Notes: generated by a model not told the origin, from the sequence alone. A DNA stretch of 64,000 nucleotides from Colwellia sp. MB02u-6 (GCF_014077095.1 NZ_JACGVG010000028.1:173449-237448); one strand, 5' to 3'. Positions 48,876-58,769 are shown, counted from the first letter of the stretch. Numbers and translations: made by a program.

Positions 48876-49769
48876 TTGAATCAAATTTTTAGTAAATTTA
48901 GCTTAATTCTGATTATTACCTTTTCGGGTGTTTGCTTAGCAGGAGAGAAAGTTAATCAGTCATTATTAGTTGACACTACAGGTATAGTTTTTGTTGAAAT
49001 ACCTAGAGGGCTTGTCAAAATACAAGGATGGGAGAAGCAGGTGGTTATGATTCAAGGTGAACTAGATGATACAACTAAGCAGTTAGTATTTAATACTAAA
49101 AATGATAAAACCTTGATCAAAATTGATACACAAGGGCAACAGTATTGGGGCGATTCTAGTGTACTCAATATATTTATGCCAAAACAATTACAATTACACT
49201 TTAAAGGAATTGATACTCTCTTTAGTATTACCAAACTTAATAACCATATTGAAGGAAAATCCATTAGTGGTGACTTAATAGTGAAAAGTTCACACGGAAA
49301 AATCAAGCTGTCTTCGGTCAGCGGTGATGTGACACTCGTTGGGTCTTCAGGCTTTACTAAACTAGAGTCTGTAAGCGGTATGGTGAATTTTTCAGGTAAT
49401 TATAAACAAGCATTTCTTAAATCTATGTCAGGCGACATCACAGCAGAGGTTAGTGGCACTGATAAATTAATGATCAAAAATATATCAGGTGATACTCAAA
49501 TCAGCGGCCCTGTTAAAAACCAAGCAGAGCTAAAACTCTTTAGTGTCAGTGGTGATATCTTTTATAAGGTAAAGGGCGCGCTAAATGCAGAGTGTGAGGT
49601 GGTTAGTCAATTTGGTGGTGAGATTAGTAATCAACTTACTGATGATTTCCCCCTAGATGTTAATTTACATAAGAAAACTCTTAGCTTTGTTTCTGGTGAT
49701 GGTTCTGGAAAACTAAGTATGAATACTATTAATGGCTTAGTCTCCATAGAAAAAATTATTAATGAATAA
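48876..49769 (+). CDS. DUF4097-type beta-repeat protein, exported
   Basis: 297 residues. A signal peptide (LILIITFSGVCLA) is followed by repeated short beta strands with the recurring motif SGD (ISGDLIVKSS, VSGDVTLVGS, MSGDITAEVS, ISGDTQISGP, VSGDIFYKV), typical of the DUF4097/DUF4098 solenoid. The start is TTG 48876 with GAGG nine bases upstream. It overlaps no other gene and precedes the TolB/TPR gene by 32 bases, so the two form a probable operon. DUF4097 proteins often accompany anti-sigma or envelope-stress systems; the role here is unknown. Confidence 0.85.
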   Translation: MNQIFSKFSLILIITFSGVCLAGEKVNQSLLVDTTGIVFVEIPRGLVKIQGWEKQVVMIQGELDDTTKQLVFNTKNDKTLIKIDTQGQQYWGDSSVLNIFMPKQLQLHFKGIDTLFSITKLNNHIEGKSISGDLIVKSSHGKIKLSSVSGDVTLVGSSGFTKLESVSGMVNFSGNYKQAFLKSMSGDITAEVSGTDKLMIKNISGDTQISGPVKNQAELKLFSVSGDIFYKVKGALNAECEVVSQFGGEISNQLTDDFPLDVNLHKKTLSFVSGDGSGKLSMNTINGLVSIEKIINE

Positions 49770-49801
49770 GTTAATACTTAATGAGAGCTGGGAGAAAATA
49801 A

Positions 49802-52030
49802 TTGGATAGTTTTTTAGCTCAATTAAGACATCGACAAGTATTCAAGGTTGCCACTATATATGCGGTATCTGCTTGGCCATTAATCCAGATAGCAGATTTA
49901 GCAGTGCCTGCCTTAGGGCTGCCAGACTCGGTGATGACAATATTACTACAAGTTTTTCTAGTTGGCTTCCCTGTTTCTTTGATTTTTGCTTGGTTGTTTA
50001 ACTTCACCGCTAAAGGCATCGTAAGAGTTAAAAGCGGTGAGGCAAAAGATAGTACACCACAAGCTAATATCCAAACAACTTTGTCCATTGCCGGTTCGCT
50101 CGCTTTGGTAGTTATTGTTACTTTAGCCTGTCAACTCTGGTTAGAAGAGCCAAGTCCACACAAGGCCTCCTTGCCGTCAGTTGAACAACCTTATACAGCT
50201 CAAAAATCATTAGCTACTAGCAAAAAAGAATCCATCGCTATTTTACCTTTTGTTCCGTTCAGTAATGATCCTGAAGACGAATTTTTTGCTGATGGTATGG
50301 TAGAAGAATTACTAAATTTACTGGCTAAAATACCTGACTTACAAGTTGTCGCCAGAACGTCTTCTTTTTCTTATAAAGGTGTCTCAAATAAAACCATTAT
50401 AGAAATTGCTAAGGAATTAGGGGTAGATACAATTCTTGAAGGTAGTATTAGAAAGAATGACACGACCAATAAAATAAGAGTGACGGCTCAGTTGGTAAAG
50501 GTTAGTACCGGCGAACATATTTGGTCAGAAACGTATGATCGAGAATATCGTGATATTTTTCAAATACAAGACGATATAGCCAGAGCTGTAGTTGAGAAAA
50601 TGAAAGTTACTCTGCTGGGTAAAGCCGCCCCATTCGAAACCCTTGCCGAAACCAATAATGTTGATGCTATGGTTGCCTTTGGTAAAGGTCAACAAGAGCT
50701 AGCACATCGTACTGCGCCATCAATTCATAAAGCGTTACAGAATTTTCAAGATGCTGTTAAATTTGATGAAGGCTATGCCCGAGCATTTGTGGGGGTTGCT
50801 AATGCTAATATTTTACTTGCCCTCTATGGTGATTTGCCAAAAGAACAAGCCAATGTCGCAGCGAAAAATGCCCTAACTACCGCCTTTAAATTGAATCCCA
50901 AATTAGCTGCTGCACACGCAACGCAAGGCCTATTGTTAACCCTAAGTGATGTTAAAAAAGCTGAGCAGTCATTTAAACATGCGATAGACCTTAACCCTAA
51001 TTATGCAATGACATATATGTGGTACGGCTCTTTACTACAAAGCAGTGGAGATGCCAGTGGGGCACATAAGCTATTTGAACAAGCATATGTGTTAGACCCA
51101 AAATCTCCTGTTGCAGCATATAATGTCGCCTGGTCTTATTACCAAGCGGGTTCAGAAAAAAAAGCGATGGACATATTTTCACAAATTATAAGTAATGACC
51201 CTTATTATCCTGGAGCTTATAACTTAGTAGGAGATATCTTATCAACACGAGGCAGGCTTGATGAGTCAATTAATATGTATGAAAGAGCACTTGATGTTGA
51301 CCCGATAAATAAGCAGGCAATAAAAGGCTTATTGATTGCTAATATGGACATGGGGGAAGTTGAAAAAACACAACAATGGTTTGATTATGCGAGTAGAAAA
51401 GAATCCCAATTTTCATTAAAAGATATAAGCTTTATGAAAGCACGTTTCTATGCAACGCAAGGAGATATAAATAAAGTTCTTAGTTCGTTAAAAAACATCA
51501 AATTCACCGACGAAAAAAGAGGCATGAACTATTATATTGAAGGTGAGATTGCCTTTTACCAAGGGAAATATACTCAAGCAATTAGCTCTTTTGAACAACT
51601 TCGCCACGAAAAGTCGATAAATAATGACTCTTTTTATTACTTATCCGAAGGGCAGTCTGCACTCCATTTAGCTTATGCCTATTTACAAATAGAAGAGCTT
51701 GAACAGGCGACAACAATTATTGATGGTTTTACTCAGTTTTTAAACAAGGGCAAAAGCAAAAAAGCTAACGAGCCCTCCTATTATTATAATATGGCCTTAA
51801 TTCATGCTTTGCAAAATAATACAAGTGCAACCTATCAATATTTTCAAGGGGCTATAGATGCTGGTTGGATAAAAGTATGGCAAGCAGATTTAGAACCAAT
51901 TTTAGTAAAAATCAATAAAGAACAACAGTTTGGGCAAATGATGGGAGGCATAAGAGCACGACTGGCTACCATGAGATCACGTGTTAATGGTGATAATACC
52001 TTCTTACTTGCTGATAGTGAAAATTTTTGA
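49802..52030 (+). CDS. Membrane protein with TolB-like N-terminal domain and TPR repeats
   Basis: 742 residues. Membrane helices at ~40-66 and ~95-115 are followed by a periplasmic TolB-like domain (SIAILPFVPFSNDPEDEFFADGMVEELLNLL near 148 and TILEGSIRKNDTTNKIRVTAQLV), and by about ten TPR units (~270-720, for example AGAHKLFEQAYVLDPKSPVAAY). This architecture recurs in proteins paired with adenylate-cyclase-like or winged-helix regulators; here there is no cyclase or DNA-binding domain. TTG 49802 with GGGAGA upstream is the start. Confidence 0.85.
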   Translation: MDSFLAQLRHRQVFKVATIYAVSAWPLIQIADLAVPALGLPDSVMTILLQVFLVGFPVSLIFAWLFNFTAKGIVRVKSGEAKDSTPQANIQTTLSIAGSLALVVIVTLACQLWLEEPSPHKASLPSVEQPYTAQKSLATSKKESIAILPFVPFSNDPEDEFFADGMVEELLNLLAKIPDLQVVARTSSFSYKGVSNKTIIEIAKELGVDTILEGSIRKNDTTNKIRVTAQLVKVSTGEHIWSETYDREYRDIFQIQDDIARAVVEKMKVTLLGKAAPFETLAETNNVDAMVAFGKGQQELAHRTAPSIHKALQNFQDAVKFDEGYARAFVGVANANILLALYGDLPKEQANVAAKNALTTAFKLNPKLAAAHATQGLLLTLSDVKKAEQSFKHAIDLNPNYAMTYMWYGSLLQSSGDASGAHKLFEQAYVLDPKSPVAAYNVAWSYYQAGSEKKAMDIFSQIISNDPYYPGAYNLVGDILSTRGRLDESINMYERALDVDPINKQAIKGLLIANMDMGEVEKTQQWFDYASRKESQFSLKDISFMKARFYATQGDINKVLSSLKNIKFTDEKRGMNYYIEGEIAFYQGKYTQAISSFEQLRHEKSINNDSFYYLSEGQSALHLAYAYLQIEELEQATTIIDGFTQFLNKGKSKKANEPSYYYNMALIHALQNNTSATYQYFQGAIDAGWIKVWQADLEPILVKINKEQQFGQMMGGIRARLATMRSRVNGDNTFLLADSENF

Positions 52031-52036
52031 AAAAAT

Positions 52037-52264
52037 ATGACTAACATTGGTTTTGGAGACCGTAATTTTAATTTTTCAGTGTATATCGAAAATAAAGCCA
52101 ACATGCTTGAATATCAACATATAGCTGAAGTTAGAGATCTTGTTGAAGGCGAAATAAACTTTATTAACCAAAAGTTTGGTACTAGATTTATTGAAATAAC
52201 ATCTAACTTAGCTTTACTGGCGTATGACTTGGTAATAGAAGCAAACTGCTCCAATTGCTATTGA
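52037..52264 (+). CDS. Possible small protein, weakly ZapA-like
   Basis: 75 residues starting 6 bases after the TolB/TPR stop. The sequence has mixed helix character (YIENKANMLEYQHIAEVRDL, TSNLALLAYDLVIEA) and faintly resembles ZapA. There is no clear ribosome binding site, and it overlaps the tail of a decayed gene on the other strand, so it may not be translated. Confidence 0.35.
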   Translation: MTNIGFGDRNFNFSVYIENKANMLEYQHIAEVRDLVEGEINFINQKFGTRFIEITSNLALLAYDLVIEANCSNCY

Positions 52265-52577
52265 GCAGCAATAAGTGCTTGATGACTTCCAACACAAAAA
52301 AATAAATAAGCGACTACAATTGCTATTGGTTCAAAAAAGACTACGTCGCTCTTTCACTACCTAGAACGAAGCCAATCATAGCGAAGGTAACTACACTAAA
52401 GTATCCCCAAAGCTTATCAACTTGAGTATATTGCGTTTGATATAGATTTATTACTTAAAATGCGACTTTTAATGCACCCGCTGAATTCTCCTAGTAACCT
52501 AACATCAAGTTCACTAGCACAATAGAATGCAGCCAAATTACTGTCCGGTGAAGTGCTTTGTGACGTGATTCACTCAT
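52258..52577 (-). pseudogene. Remnant of a small membrane protein gene
   Basis: Minus-strand pieces read MSESRHKALHRTVIWLHSIVLVNLMLGY, stop, then VDKLWGYFSVVTFAMIGFVLGSERAT, stop with shift, then FFEPIAIVVAYLFFCVGSHQALIAAQ and TAG. Together about 105 residues with three membrane helices, ending just before the small ORF. I do not recognise the family. Two or more lesions. Confidence 0.6.
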
Positions 52578-52583
52578 ATTTTA

Positions 52584-54176
52584 TTATCTACTAATAGCTT
52601 TAAGTGCACCAAGTAAGTATTTTGGATTGTGTGCCGAATCGTACATTGGATGTACCTTCTTACCCGTATCAAATAAACCATAAACTGCCATTTGAGCTGT
52701 CCTAACAGAATATTCAACCGTAAATACACAATCTTTTGGTGCTTCGGAAAATTGGCCTAAAAAGGCAAAATTCGTTGCACCTTGTGGAATAACATTTGGC
52801 CTGTCACCCATTTTTCTTGGCATAAAAAGACTATCAATAAATGGCATAGCAACAGGAATACAATTAACCTTCCCGGCTTCTGTAATAGGTTTCATTATAT
52901 CTTGAATTTTCAAATGATAGTAAAGCTCTTCTAGTATTTCGGCACCAGTGCACTCTGCCATTGTTTTGCCGATGTAGTTTCCTTTTCTATCAGGATAGAG
53001 TCCATAACCCCAAAAAATCTTAACGTCATCAGGCTGGTTTGGGAAGTGAGGTTGTCGTGCTATTACAAATGACATGAGCCAGTTGGAATCAGTCAAAGTA
53101 ACAAGTCCACCTGTTCCATTCACATTGCCCGAGAAGTTTTCCATATAATCGAGAAATGTACTGTCTTTCATTGTTGCCGTAAATGAGTACCACTTTTGTA
53201 AATCAATATTGTCACAAAATGGATTCGGATTGCCAAAAGCCTTATCTTTTTTTGCTATTTTTTTCCACAACTTCCAAGAGCCTGATTCTTTTAGGCCTTT
53301 CAATTTTGCAGGAGTATCCCAGGTTCCATTATCAGTGCTCTCTGTTATGGATCCATTGGTGATAAACACAAAATCATTTTTGCCAAGCACTATTTCAGTT
53401 TTGTCTTTAAGGTGGAGCACTGTAGCACTCTTTTTGTCAGCGGATAGATTGAAATCAATATCAACAACTTCTTTACCCATTTGAAATTTCACCCCCCTTT
53501 TTTCAAGGTATTTTTTCATAGGTCTTACTACAGAGTCGTATTGATTGTATTTAGTACGCATTACGCCTCCCAATCTAGGCAAACCATCAATAAGATGGAT
53601 AAATCTTTTCATATATCTTCTCATTTCAGCAAGACTACTCCATTTTTGGAATGCAAACATGGATGTCCATATATACCAAAAAATTGTGTCAAAAAAAGCT
53701 TGATCAAACCAATCTTCTATTCGTTGATTACCAAGTGAACTCTCTGAAGCATAGGTTAATTTAAGAAAATCTGTTTTTTGTTTAAACGATAAACCATAAG
53801 AAGAAACATCCAATTTTTTCCCGTTTTTCAACAAACGGGCCTGTCCGTTTGAAACAAACCGTTCATTAAAATCATAAGATTCGTCTCTTACCGAAACATT
53901 TGGATCTTCCAGTGAAGGAATGTGAGAAAGCAGCTCCCAATAACATTCGAAGTGCATTTCGTGCATTCTTCCACCACGTATAACAAATCCATTCTTTTTA
54001 TCACCAGCACCGTCTGTGGCTCCACCAGGAATTAAATCTTTTTCTAAAATATAAATATTTTCACCAGAAACACCAGCATCTTTTACTAAATAAACAGCAC
54101 TTGCAAGTCCAGCAATTCCGCTACCAATAAGGTACACTTTTGAATCTTTCAGGTTTTTTTTTCTTTCTGTTTTCAT
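52584..54176 (-). CDS. ohyA: Oleate hydratase
   Basis: FAD-dependent enzyme of the 67-kDa myosin-cross-reactive-antigen family that adds water to the cis-9 double bond of unsaturated fatty acids, giving 10-hydroxy acids. 530 residues. FAD motif VYLIGSGIAGLASAVYLVKD at residue ~14, the loop GRMHEMHFECYWELLSHIPS near 68 and NFAFLGQFSEAPKDCVFTVEYSVR near 470 are diagnostic. It may detoxify free fatty acids. No neighbour is related; it stands alone between a remnant and an unidentified gene. Confidence 0.94.
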   Translation of the reverse strand: MKTERKKNLKDSKVYLIGSGIAGLASAVYLVKDAGVSGENIYILEKDLIPGGATDGAGDKKNGFVIRGGRMHEMHFECYWELLSHIPSLEDPNVSVRDESYDFNERFVSNGQARLLKNGKKLDVSSYGLSFKQKTDFLKLTYASESSLGNQRIEDWFDQAFFDTIFWYIWTSMFAFQKWSSLAEMRRYMKRFIHLIDGLPRLGGVMRTKYNQYDSVVRPMKKYLEKRGVKFQMGKEVVDIDFNLSADKKSATVLHLKDKTEIVLGKNDFVFITNGSITESTDNGTWDTPAKLKGLKESGSWKLWKKIAKKDKAFGNPNPFCDNIDLQKWYSFTATMKDSTFLDYMENFSGNVNGTGGLVTLTDSNWLMSFVIARQPHFPNQPDDVKIFWGYGLYPDRKGNYIGKTMAECTGAEILEELYYHLKIQDIMKPITEAGKVNCIPVAMPFIDSLFMPRKMGDRPNVIPQGATNFAFLGQFSEAPKDCVFTVEYSVRTAQMAVYGLFDTGKKVHPMYDSAHNPKYLLGALKAISR

Positions 54177-54281
54177 GAAATTATCCTTAAATCATTTCTA
54201 CATGTAAGTTTACACATAACGTTAACAGCAGGTGCTTGACTGACCTGTTAGTACTACTACGAATACACCCTAACAGCTCAG

Positions 54282-55088
54282 TTAACCTGTAACCGGACAC
54301 ACAAACGAACTTACATACCATGGCGTATTCTGGTTAGAGACACTGACACTAAAAGTTGTTTTTATGTCATTACTGTCAAGTACCCTTTCTGCCAGATTTT
54401 TAAGTGCGTTTGCTACGTCGCTTTCGGCCTTATTATTATTCCGACGAATGCCATATCCGCTGATTTGATAACCCGATTTGGCGTTGATTGATTTGGGTAA
54501 TTCTCTAATCCGGATACGCCCTTTCGAACCTTCAGCCAACAGTTGCTCACCTACCAGATTTGCCTGTTTCATCGCAGAACTACCAGACTCTGTGCACCAA
54601 AAAATATCGAAATCCCAATCATTCCACTGAAAAGACGGCTTGACTGTCTTGTCAAGGCCAGGTGTCGTCACGGAATTGTTTTTCAAAGTTGTTTCGTATT
54701 TAAACTTTTCTTCAGCTTGTAAAATTTCACTAATATTTTTTTTAACCTCGGGCGCCCCGCCCTGCTTGAGCACATTCAACAACGAAGACCTTAAAGGCTC
54801 GTCCACCATTACCACCACAAAGGCCTGGGCTGCCTCCTGTTTTTTAGCATTTTGTTCTTCTAATGATTGGGTAACAATCTCGTAGATCTTAAGGTTAAAA
54901 TCCTGATTACTTTCGCGCTCATCACGTTCCTCCTTATTCAAGGTCACCTGCGCGTTGATTGCATTCAACTCCGCCTGAATCTTCTGGTCTCTCTCATTAA
55001 CACTGTAGTTTAGCCAAGCCACCATGGATGCAGTTAACACAGAAATAAGTGGGATGCCCACCTTGCTAATAAAATCTCCAACTTTCAT
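54282..55088 (-). CDS. Membrane-anchored protein of unknown function
   Basis: 268 residues from ATG 55088, with AGGA upstream. A membrane helix (VGIPLISVLTASMVAWLNYSV) at ~9-30 is followed by a charged coiled coil (~31-90). The C-terminal domain (~160-268, DFDIFWCTESGSSAMKQANLVG, RIRIRELPKSINAKSGYQISG) resembles LytR_C/SPOR-type domains only in outline. GC content is visibly higher than in neighbouring genes, and IS debris lies directly upstream, so it may be acquired. Not a family I can name. Confidence 0.7.
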   Translation of the reverse strand: MKVGDFISKVGIPLISVLTASMVAWLNYSVNERDQKIQAELNAINAQVTLNKEERDERESNQDFNLKIYEIVTQSLEEQNAKKQEAAQAFVVVMVDEPLRSSLLNVLKQGGAPEVKKNISEILQAEEKFKYETTLKNNSVTTPGLDKTVKPSFQWNDWDFDIFWCTESGSSAMKQANLVGEQLLAEGSKGRIRIRELPKSINAKSGYQISGYGIRRNNNKAESDVANALKNLAERVLDSNDIKTTFSVSVSNQNTPWYVSSFVCPVTG

Positions 55089-55229
55089 TTTAAGTCCTAT
55101 AGTTTTAGTGAGATATTCACTTTTCATGGCTAGATCTAATACTAACGAATGCTATGGACTCCCCCAATTAATCGGCACATATGTGCCATATTGAAAGGTG
55201 TTAAAAATATTCAATAAAGGTGAGTCTAG
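55089..55229. other. Short gap before IS remnant
   Basis: No gene. Contains the promoter region of the preceding minus-strand gene. Confidence 0.3.
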
Positions 55230-55376
55230 ATGTCCTTAATTAAAGTCGTTGTAATCGATTTAGCCAAGTTATTTTTGAGTATTCATGACACAGACAAAAA
55301 TGAGAAATGCAAATTTTGTAAAACTATCAAACGAAACAAACGGTTAGCCCCACCGAGTCTACACATTAGCAATTGA
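55230..55376 (+). pseudogene. IS110-family transposase, N-terminal fragment
   Basis: MSLIKVVVIDLAKLFLSIHD with KTIKRNKRLAPP is the start of an IS110/IS1111 DEDD transposase (family: GIDLAKNVFQVHG ... RKKLKRNKLL). It ends at a stop after ~48 codons and the remainder is missing. Confidence 0.8.
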
Positions 55377-56593
55377 CGATAAAACGGTCAAACAGAGAGT
55401 AAGAAAGCCTGTTTCATCGGGAAGCCATAAAAGGCTGTCTAGTGAGATATGGGAAGTCAAATAACCTAACCAAGACCTGGATCCCATAATTTATCAAGGG
55501 ACCCTTTATACCTTTAATCTTTTTAAATGGCTTACGTGGCTTTCGATATTCTTGCCATGTATACCCAACAAGAGAATTTGGGATCACTTATTAACACTTA
55601 CTAACACAGGTTAATATGATACATCTTGTTCCAGTTGATCAACGGCAACATTGCATATCCTTTGCTTAAGTTCCCCATTTTTGGTTTTCATCGTGACGAA
55701 TATCGACTTTTAAGCTATGGGAGCAAACTGACGAGGTATACCTTGCATTGACAAGAAAAAAGATAAACATGTTGGGATACCTCGATTAGCTAAAATTTTG
55801 AGAAGACTATGCTTATGTACGAGAAAACATTATCAGATCACTCATCACTAATGAAAGTAATTCCAACATCCATAATGTAATGTATACACGTAACAATCGT
55901 CATCGTTCAACTAAGATCTGGCACTAACATCGCACCGTCGAATTGATCCCTCGTAAAGTGGTCTATCTTTTTAATATTGAGTCATATCATTTAATGAGCA
56001 GCTTCAATCCTTCTGCTCTTTCAAGTGGGACAATGGCAAGGTAAGAGGGTTAATGCTTGTTTTTTGACCACGGTACCGCTGCCCCTGCGTAATCTGATAT
56101 CAATGTAAACAGTTTGCATGACCACAAACCTTTATTTACCGGGATACTGTCTTTTTTCTGTTTTGAGTATATTCAAGCTAATGTGAAGGCAGCACGCCAG
56201 GTTTTCTGCGATTAAGGGGGTTATAAGGGGGTTAAGGCAAGCTTTAGAACGGTATATCAAATAATAAATAGCTGACTTTTGCTTTTTGGTGATTATCGTT
56301 GATACAAGAAAAATAATGTGCAGAAACGTCAATAGACAGACTAAATTATGAAAAATTCAAAATCTATATAAGATCAAAGTAGAAATATGTGGTCAATCTA
56401 TTATTTTAATTATAAAAATATCATGGGGCTCACCTTATGTAATAACGTGTAATAAGAAAGTTTACCAGAATGAAATATGATTAATTGGGCTTATATTTTT
56501 GTTTGTTCAAAAATAATCCTCTATCTTCCCTTGGGGTTTACGGCAAGGTTGAATCAAGAACAACTTGCTTTTATTGGGTTTTTTCACCCCTTA
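55377..56593. other. Degraded accessory DNA
   Basis: No intact gene over 1.2 kb. Minus-strand frames keep coding-like pieces (KTKNGELKQRICNVAVDQLEQ near 55650), interrupted by many stops; I cannot name the source. Lies between IS110 debris and the BLUF gene, consistent with old insertions. Confidence 0.4.
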
Positions 56594-57010
56594 TTACAAT
56601 TGTGTTAATTCATCTATAAACGCTAAACAGCTTTTCTTCTCAGTAGGTAAATAAAAATATTCACTAGCTGGACAGTACTTATTCAAAATATGCTGTTGTT
56701 GTTCTTTGGGTAAATTATTGAAGTTAAAACCTTTCATACTCCAGCCACTAAATTTACGTTCAGTGATAGGGCAAAAATCAAGGAGGATTATATTTTCATG
56801 CCTTTCATCTTTAGCAATATGCTCATATAAATTTTTTATTATGATCTTATCTCCCTCCAAAACTTGAAGGAAGTTTATGCCATGGCCGAATAGTATGCCT
56901 GTAACATTTTTATTTTTATTGTTTTCATCTGAACATAATAGAATATCCTTAATAAGACTCCAGTTGATAAAATTGGTCGAGTCACTTAAATAAACAATAT
57001 GTGAAAGCAT
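56594..57010 (-). CDS. BLUF-domain blue-light photoreceptor
   Basis: 138-residue single-domain BLUF protein that binds FAD. The key photocycle residues are all in register with AppA: Tyr7, Asn31, Gln49, Trp90 and Met92 have the same spacing as Tyr21, Asn45, Gln63, Trp104 and Met106. No EAL, GGDEF or cyclase domain is fused, so it must act through a partner protein, unknown here. The gene is intact although flanked on both sides by transposase debris. Light-linked regulation in a cold-water bacterium is plausible but not shown by the context. Confidence 0.93.
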   Translation of the reverse strand: MLSHIVYLSDSTNFINWSLIKDILLCSDENNKNKNVTGILFGHGINFLQVLEGDKIIIKNLYEHIAKDERHENIILLDFCPITERKFSGWSMKGFNFNNLPKEQQQHILNKYCPASEYFYLPTEKKSCLAFIDELTQL

Positions 57011-57367
57011 GGTTTATTCTACCTTTTAATAGCTAAGTGTGAAAATAAGATTTTCACACTATTTTTATGGCTGTTATATCGTGTTCTCTGCAATTAATAC
57101 TGTACTGACTTATAGATACTAGCCCCTATTTAGCAATAGAGCTAGTAACGAAAATGTTTTTTTCAGAAAAATTCACCTTTGATAAAACGTTTTAAAGCAT
57201 AACTATTAGGTAGTTATACGAAAAGGTGATCAAAAAGTTGTCACACAGTCTGTGACCACTTGGGACATTTGTGCTGCATGACTATCATCATCTAAAGTAG
57301 TGAAAAACTAAGTGATTATTTTATGCCTGAGTAATTAACGACGCGATTGCAATTGCGTCAATAGCTA

Positions 57368-57395
57368 ATACCTCATACCTCATACCTCATACCTC
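57368..57395. repeat. 7-bp tandem repeat (ATACCTC, four copies)
   Basis: Four perfect copies of ATACCTC in non-coding DNA upstream of the IS110 fragment. The surrounding 57011-57464 has no gene, apart from the promoter region of the BLUF gene. Confidence 0.8.
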
Positions 57396-57464
57396 CATAT
57401 TATTACCCCGAATAGGTGCGCAAACATTATATCTTTTTTTGGACTATTTTTAAGGAGCAACATA

Positions 57465-57928
57465 AATGTGCTGTGAAAGATAATTGGTCAAATCAGCATT
57501 TATCCTAGTTAAATGAGCTTATTTTACCTCACCATAGTCAAAAAATTATTTTACAAGAAATGATATAAACCATCACGGAATGAATAAAACGAGTGGCTCG
57601 CTTAATCAATAAACTTGAGCACCAAATGAAAAAGTGCCGCTATTATCTTGTCATTAAAGCTATTCAAGTGATGCGTGGCGATGTGATGTTAGTTGCTGTG
57701 GGAACGATTGCCAAATTAGGGCTATTAGACGTTTTGATCATCCCAGAAAATTAATGGCCTCTTTGGGTTTAATACCCAGTGAAAGTTCACGTAGCGTAAA
57801 CTACGATTAGGGACATCATTAAATATGGAAATGGACGTGCAAGACAACTATTAATTGAAAGGGTTCAAACATATAAACATAAAGCCAACATTTTCACCGA
57901 ACTACAAAACGACAGAAGGGTTAAGTAA
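57465..57928 (+). pseudogene. IS110/IS1111-family transposase, C-terminal fragment
   Basis: The Transposase_20 half is recognisable over several frames: HHSQKIILQEMI, RVARLINKLEHQMKKCRYYL, AIQVMRGDVMLVAVGTIAKLG, FDHPRKLMASLGLIPSESSR, GNGRARQLLIERVQTYKHKA and FTELQNDRRVK. At least two stops and two frameshifts. The N-terminal half is missing. Confidence 0.85.
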
Positions 57929-57970
57929 ATCTTTGAATTAGTTTGTTAAATAACTAAAGTGTAGGCTAGA

Positions 57971-58085
57971 ATGAATAACAATAGCATAATTTTTATTGGA
58001 TTAAATACTCATAAAAAACCCACAAAACTAGCTGTTTTAAAAGATAAACGAGACGAAAAATCGGAGCCGTTAGATATGAGTGGAT
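57971..58085 (+). pseudogene. IS110/IS1111-family transposase, N-terminal fragment
   Basis: Reads MNNNSIIFIGLNTHKKPTKL then AVLKDKRDEKSEPLD, the N-terminus of an IS110-type transposase (family: IGLDTHKKFTEVAVLKDE). It begins 43 bases after the end of the previous element in the same direction, and stops abruptly where the opposite-strand element begins. Confidence 0.8.
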
Positions 58086-58087
58086 AC

Positions 58088-58693
58088 TTACTTTTCCAAA
58101 CAATCGTCATACTGTTGAACGGCTTCAATCAACCAGTTTAAATGAAGCTTAGCGGTATAAATTGCCTTGCGACATTCTACGGGTAAGTCATTGGTCGCAT
58201 CTTCTAAAACACCATCAATTGCAGAAATAATACCGCTTTTTCTATTTGAAATACGAATATTCAGCTCTAGCAATAAGGACACTAATTGCTTGTGGGCAGC
58301 CCCTGGTGTTTAACAGCCAATTCCCTTAAACGTTTAATCGTTTGTAACTGTTACTGAGCAACTATCTTTCTGCCGGTGAAAGTACATCGGGTAATACAGT
58401 GGTTTGGATAATAACAAGCGTATCATTTTTATCTGCTTTTTGATTTTTTCTAACCACAGCGACCAACTTAGCAGAAATCAAGCGTGCATCATGTCCTGCT
58501 TCAATAGCTTTTTGCTTGCAGTAATTAGACGTACCACATACCTCAAATATTATCGTTGCAAGTTTGCTCTTGATAAGCCAACAAAGAAATTCGTTCGACG
58601 TCATCTCGATACTCGACTGCACCTTTTTGCTTGTGTAAGTACAAAGTGAATAACTTCTTTTGCTAAATCAACACCCACTCTAGTGCGATACAT
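58088..58693 (-). pseudogene. IS1111-type transposase, frameshifted and 3'-truncated
   Basis: Minus strand: MYRTRVGVDLAKEVIHFV at 58693, then a frameshift into EFLCWLIKSKLATIIFEVCG, IEAGHDARLISAKLVAVVRK and KNDTLVIIQTTVLPDVLS, then after a stop and another shift RISNRKSGIISAIDGVLEDA and LHLNWLIEAVQQYDDCLEK. About 200 of ~340 residues remain (DEDD nuclease half). Its 5' end lies directly next to an interrupted attC site, the known target type of IS1111-attC elements. Confidence 0.85.
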
Positions 58694-58769
58694 AACAGGA
58701 CTGTTTATAATATATTTGTGTGGTAACTTTTATATTACCTCACTCTAGAAAGTGAGGGGGTCCAATCAT

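Noticed and set aside
56132..56332. 66-codon minus-strand frame in the IS graveyard
   Set aside because: No ribosome site and no recognisable sequence; region is decayed.
57368..57395. Possible CRISPR-like array
   Set aside because: Units are 7 bp with no spacers; a simple tandem repeat. No cas genes in the window.
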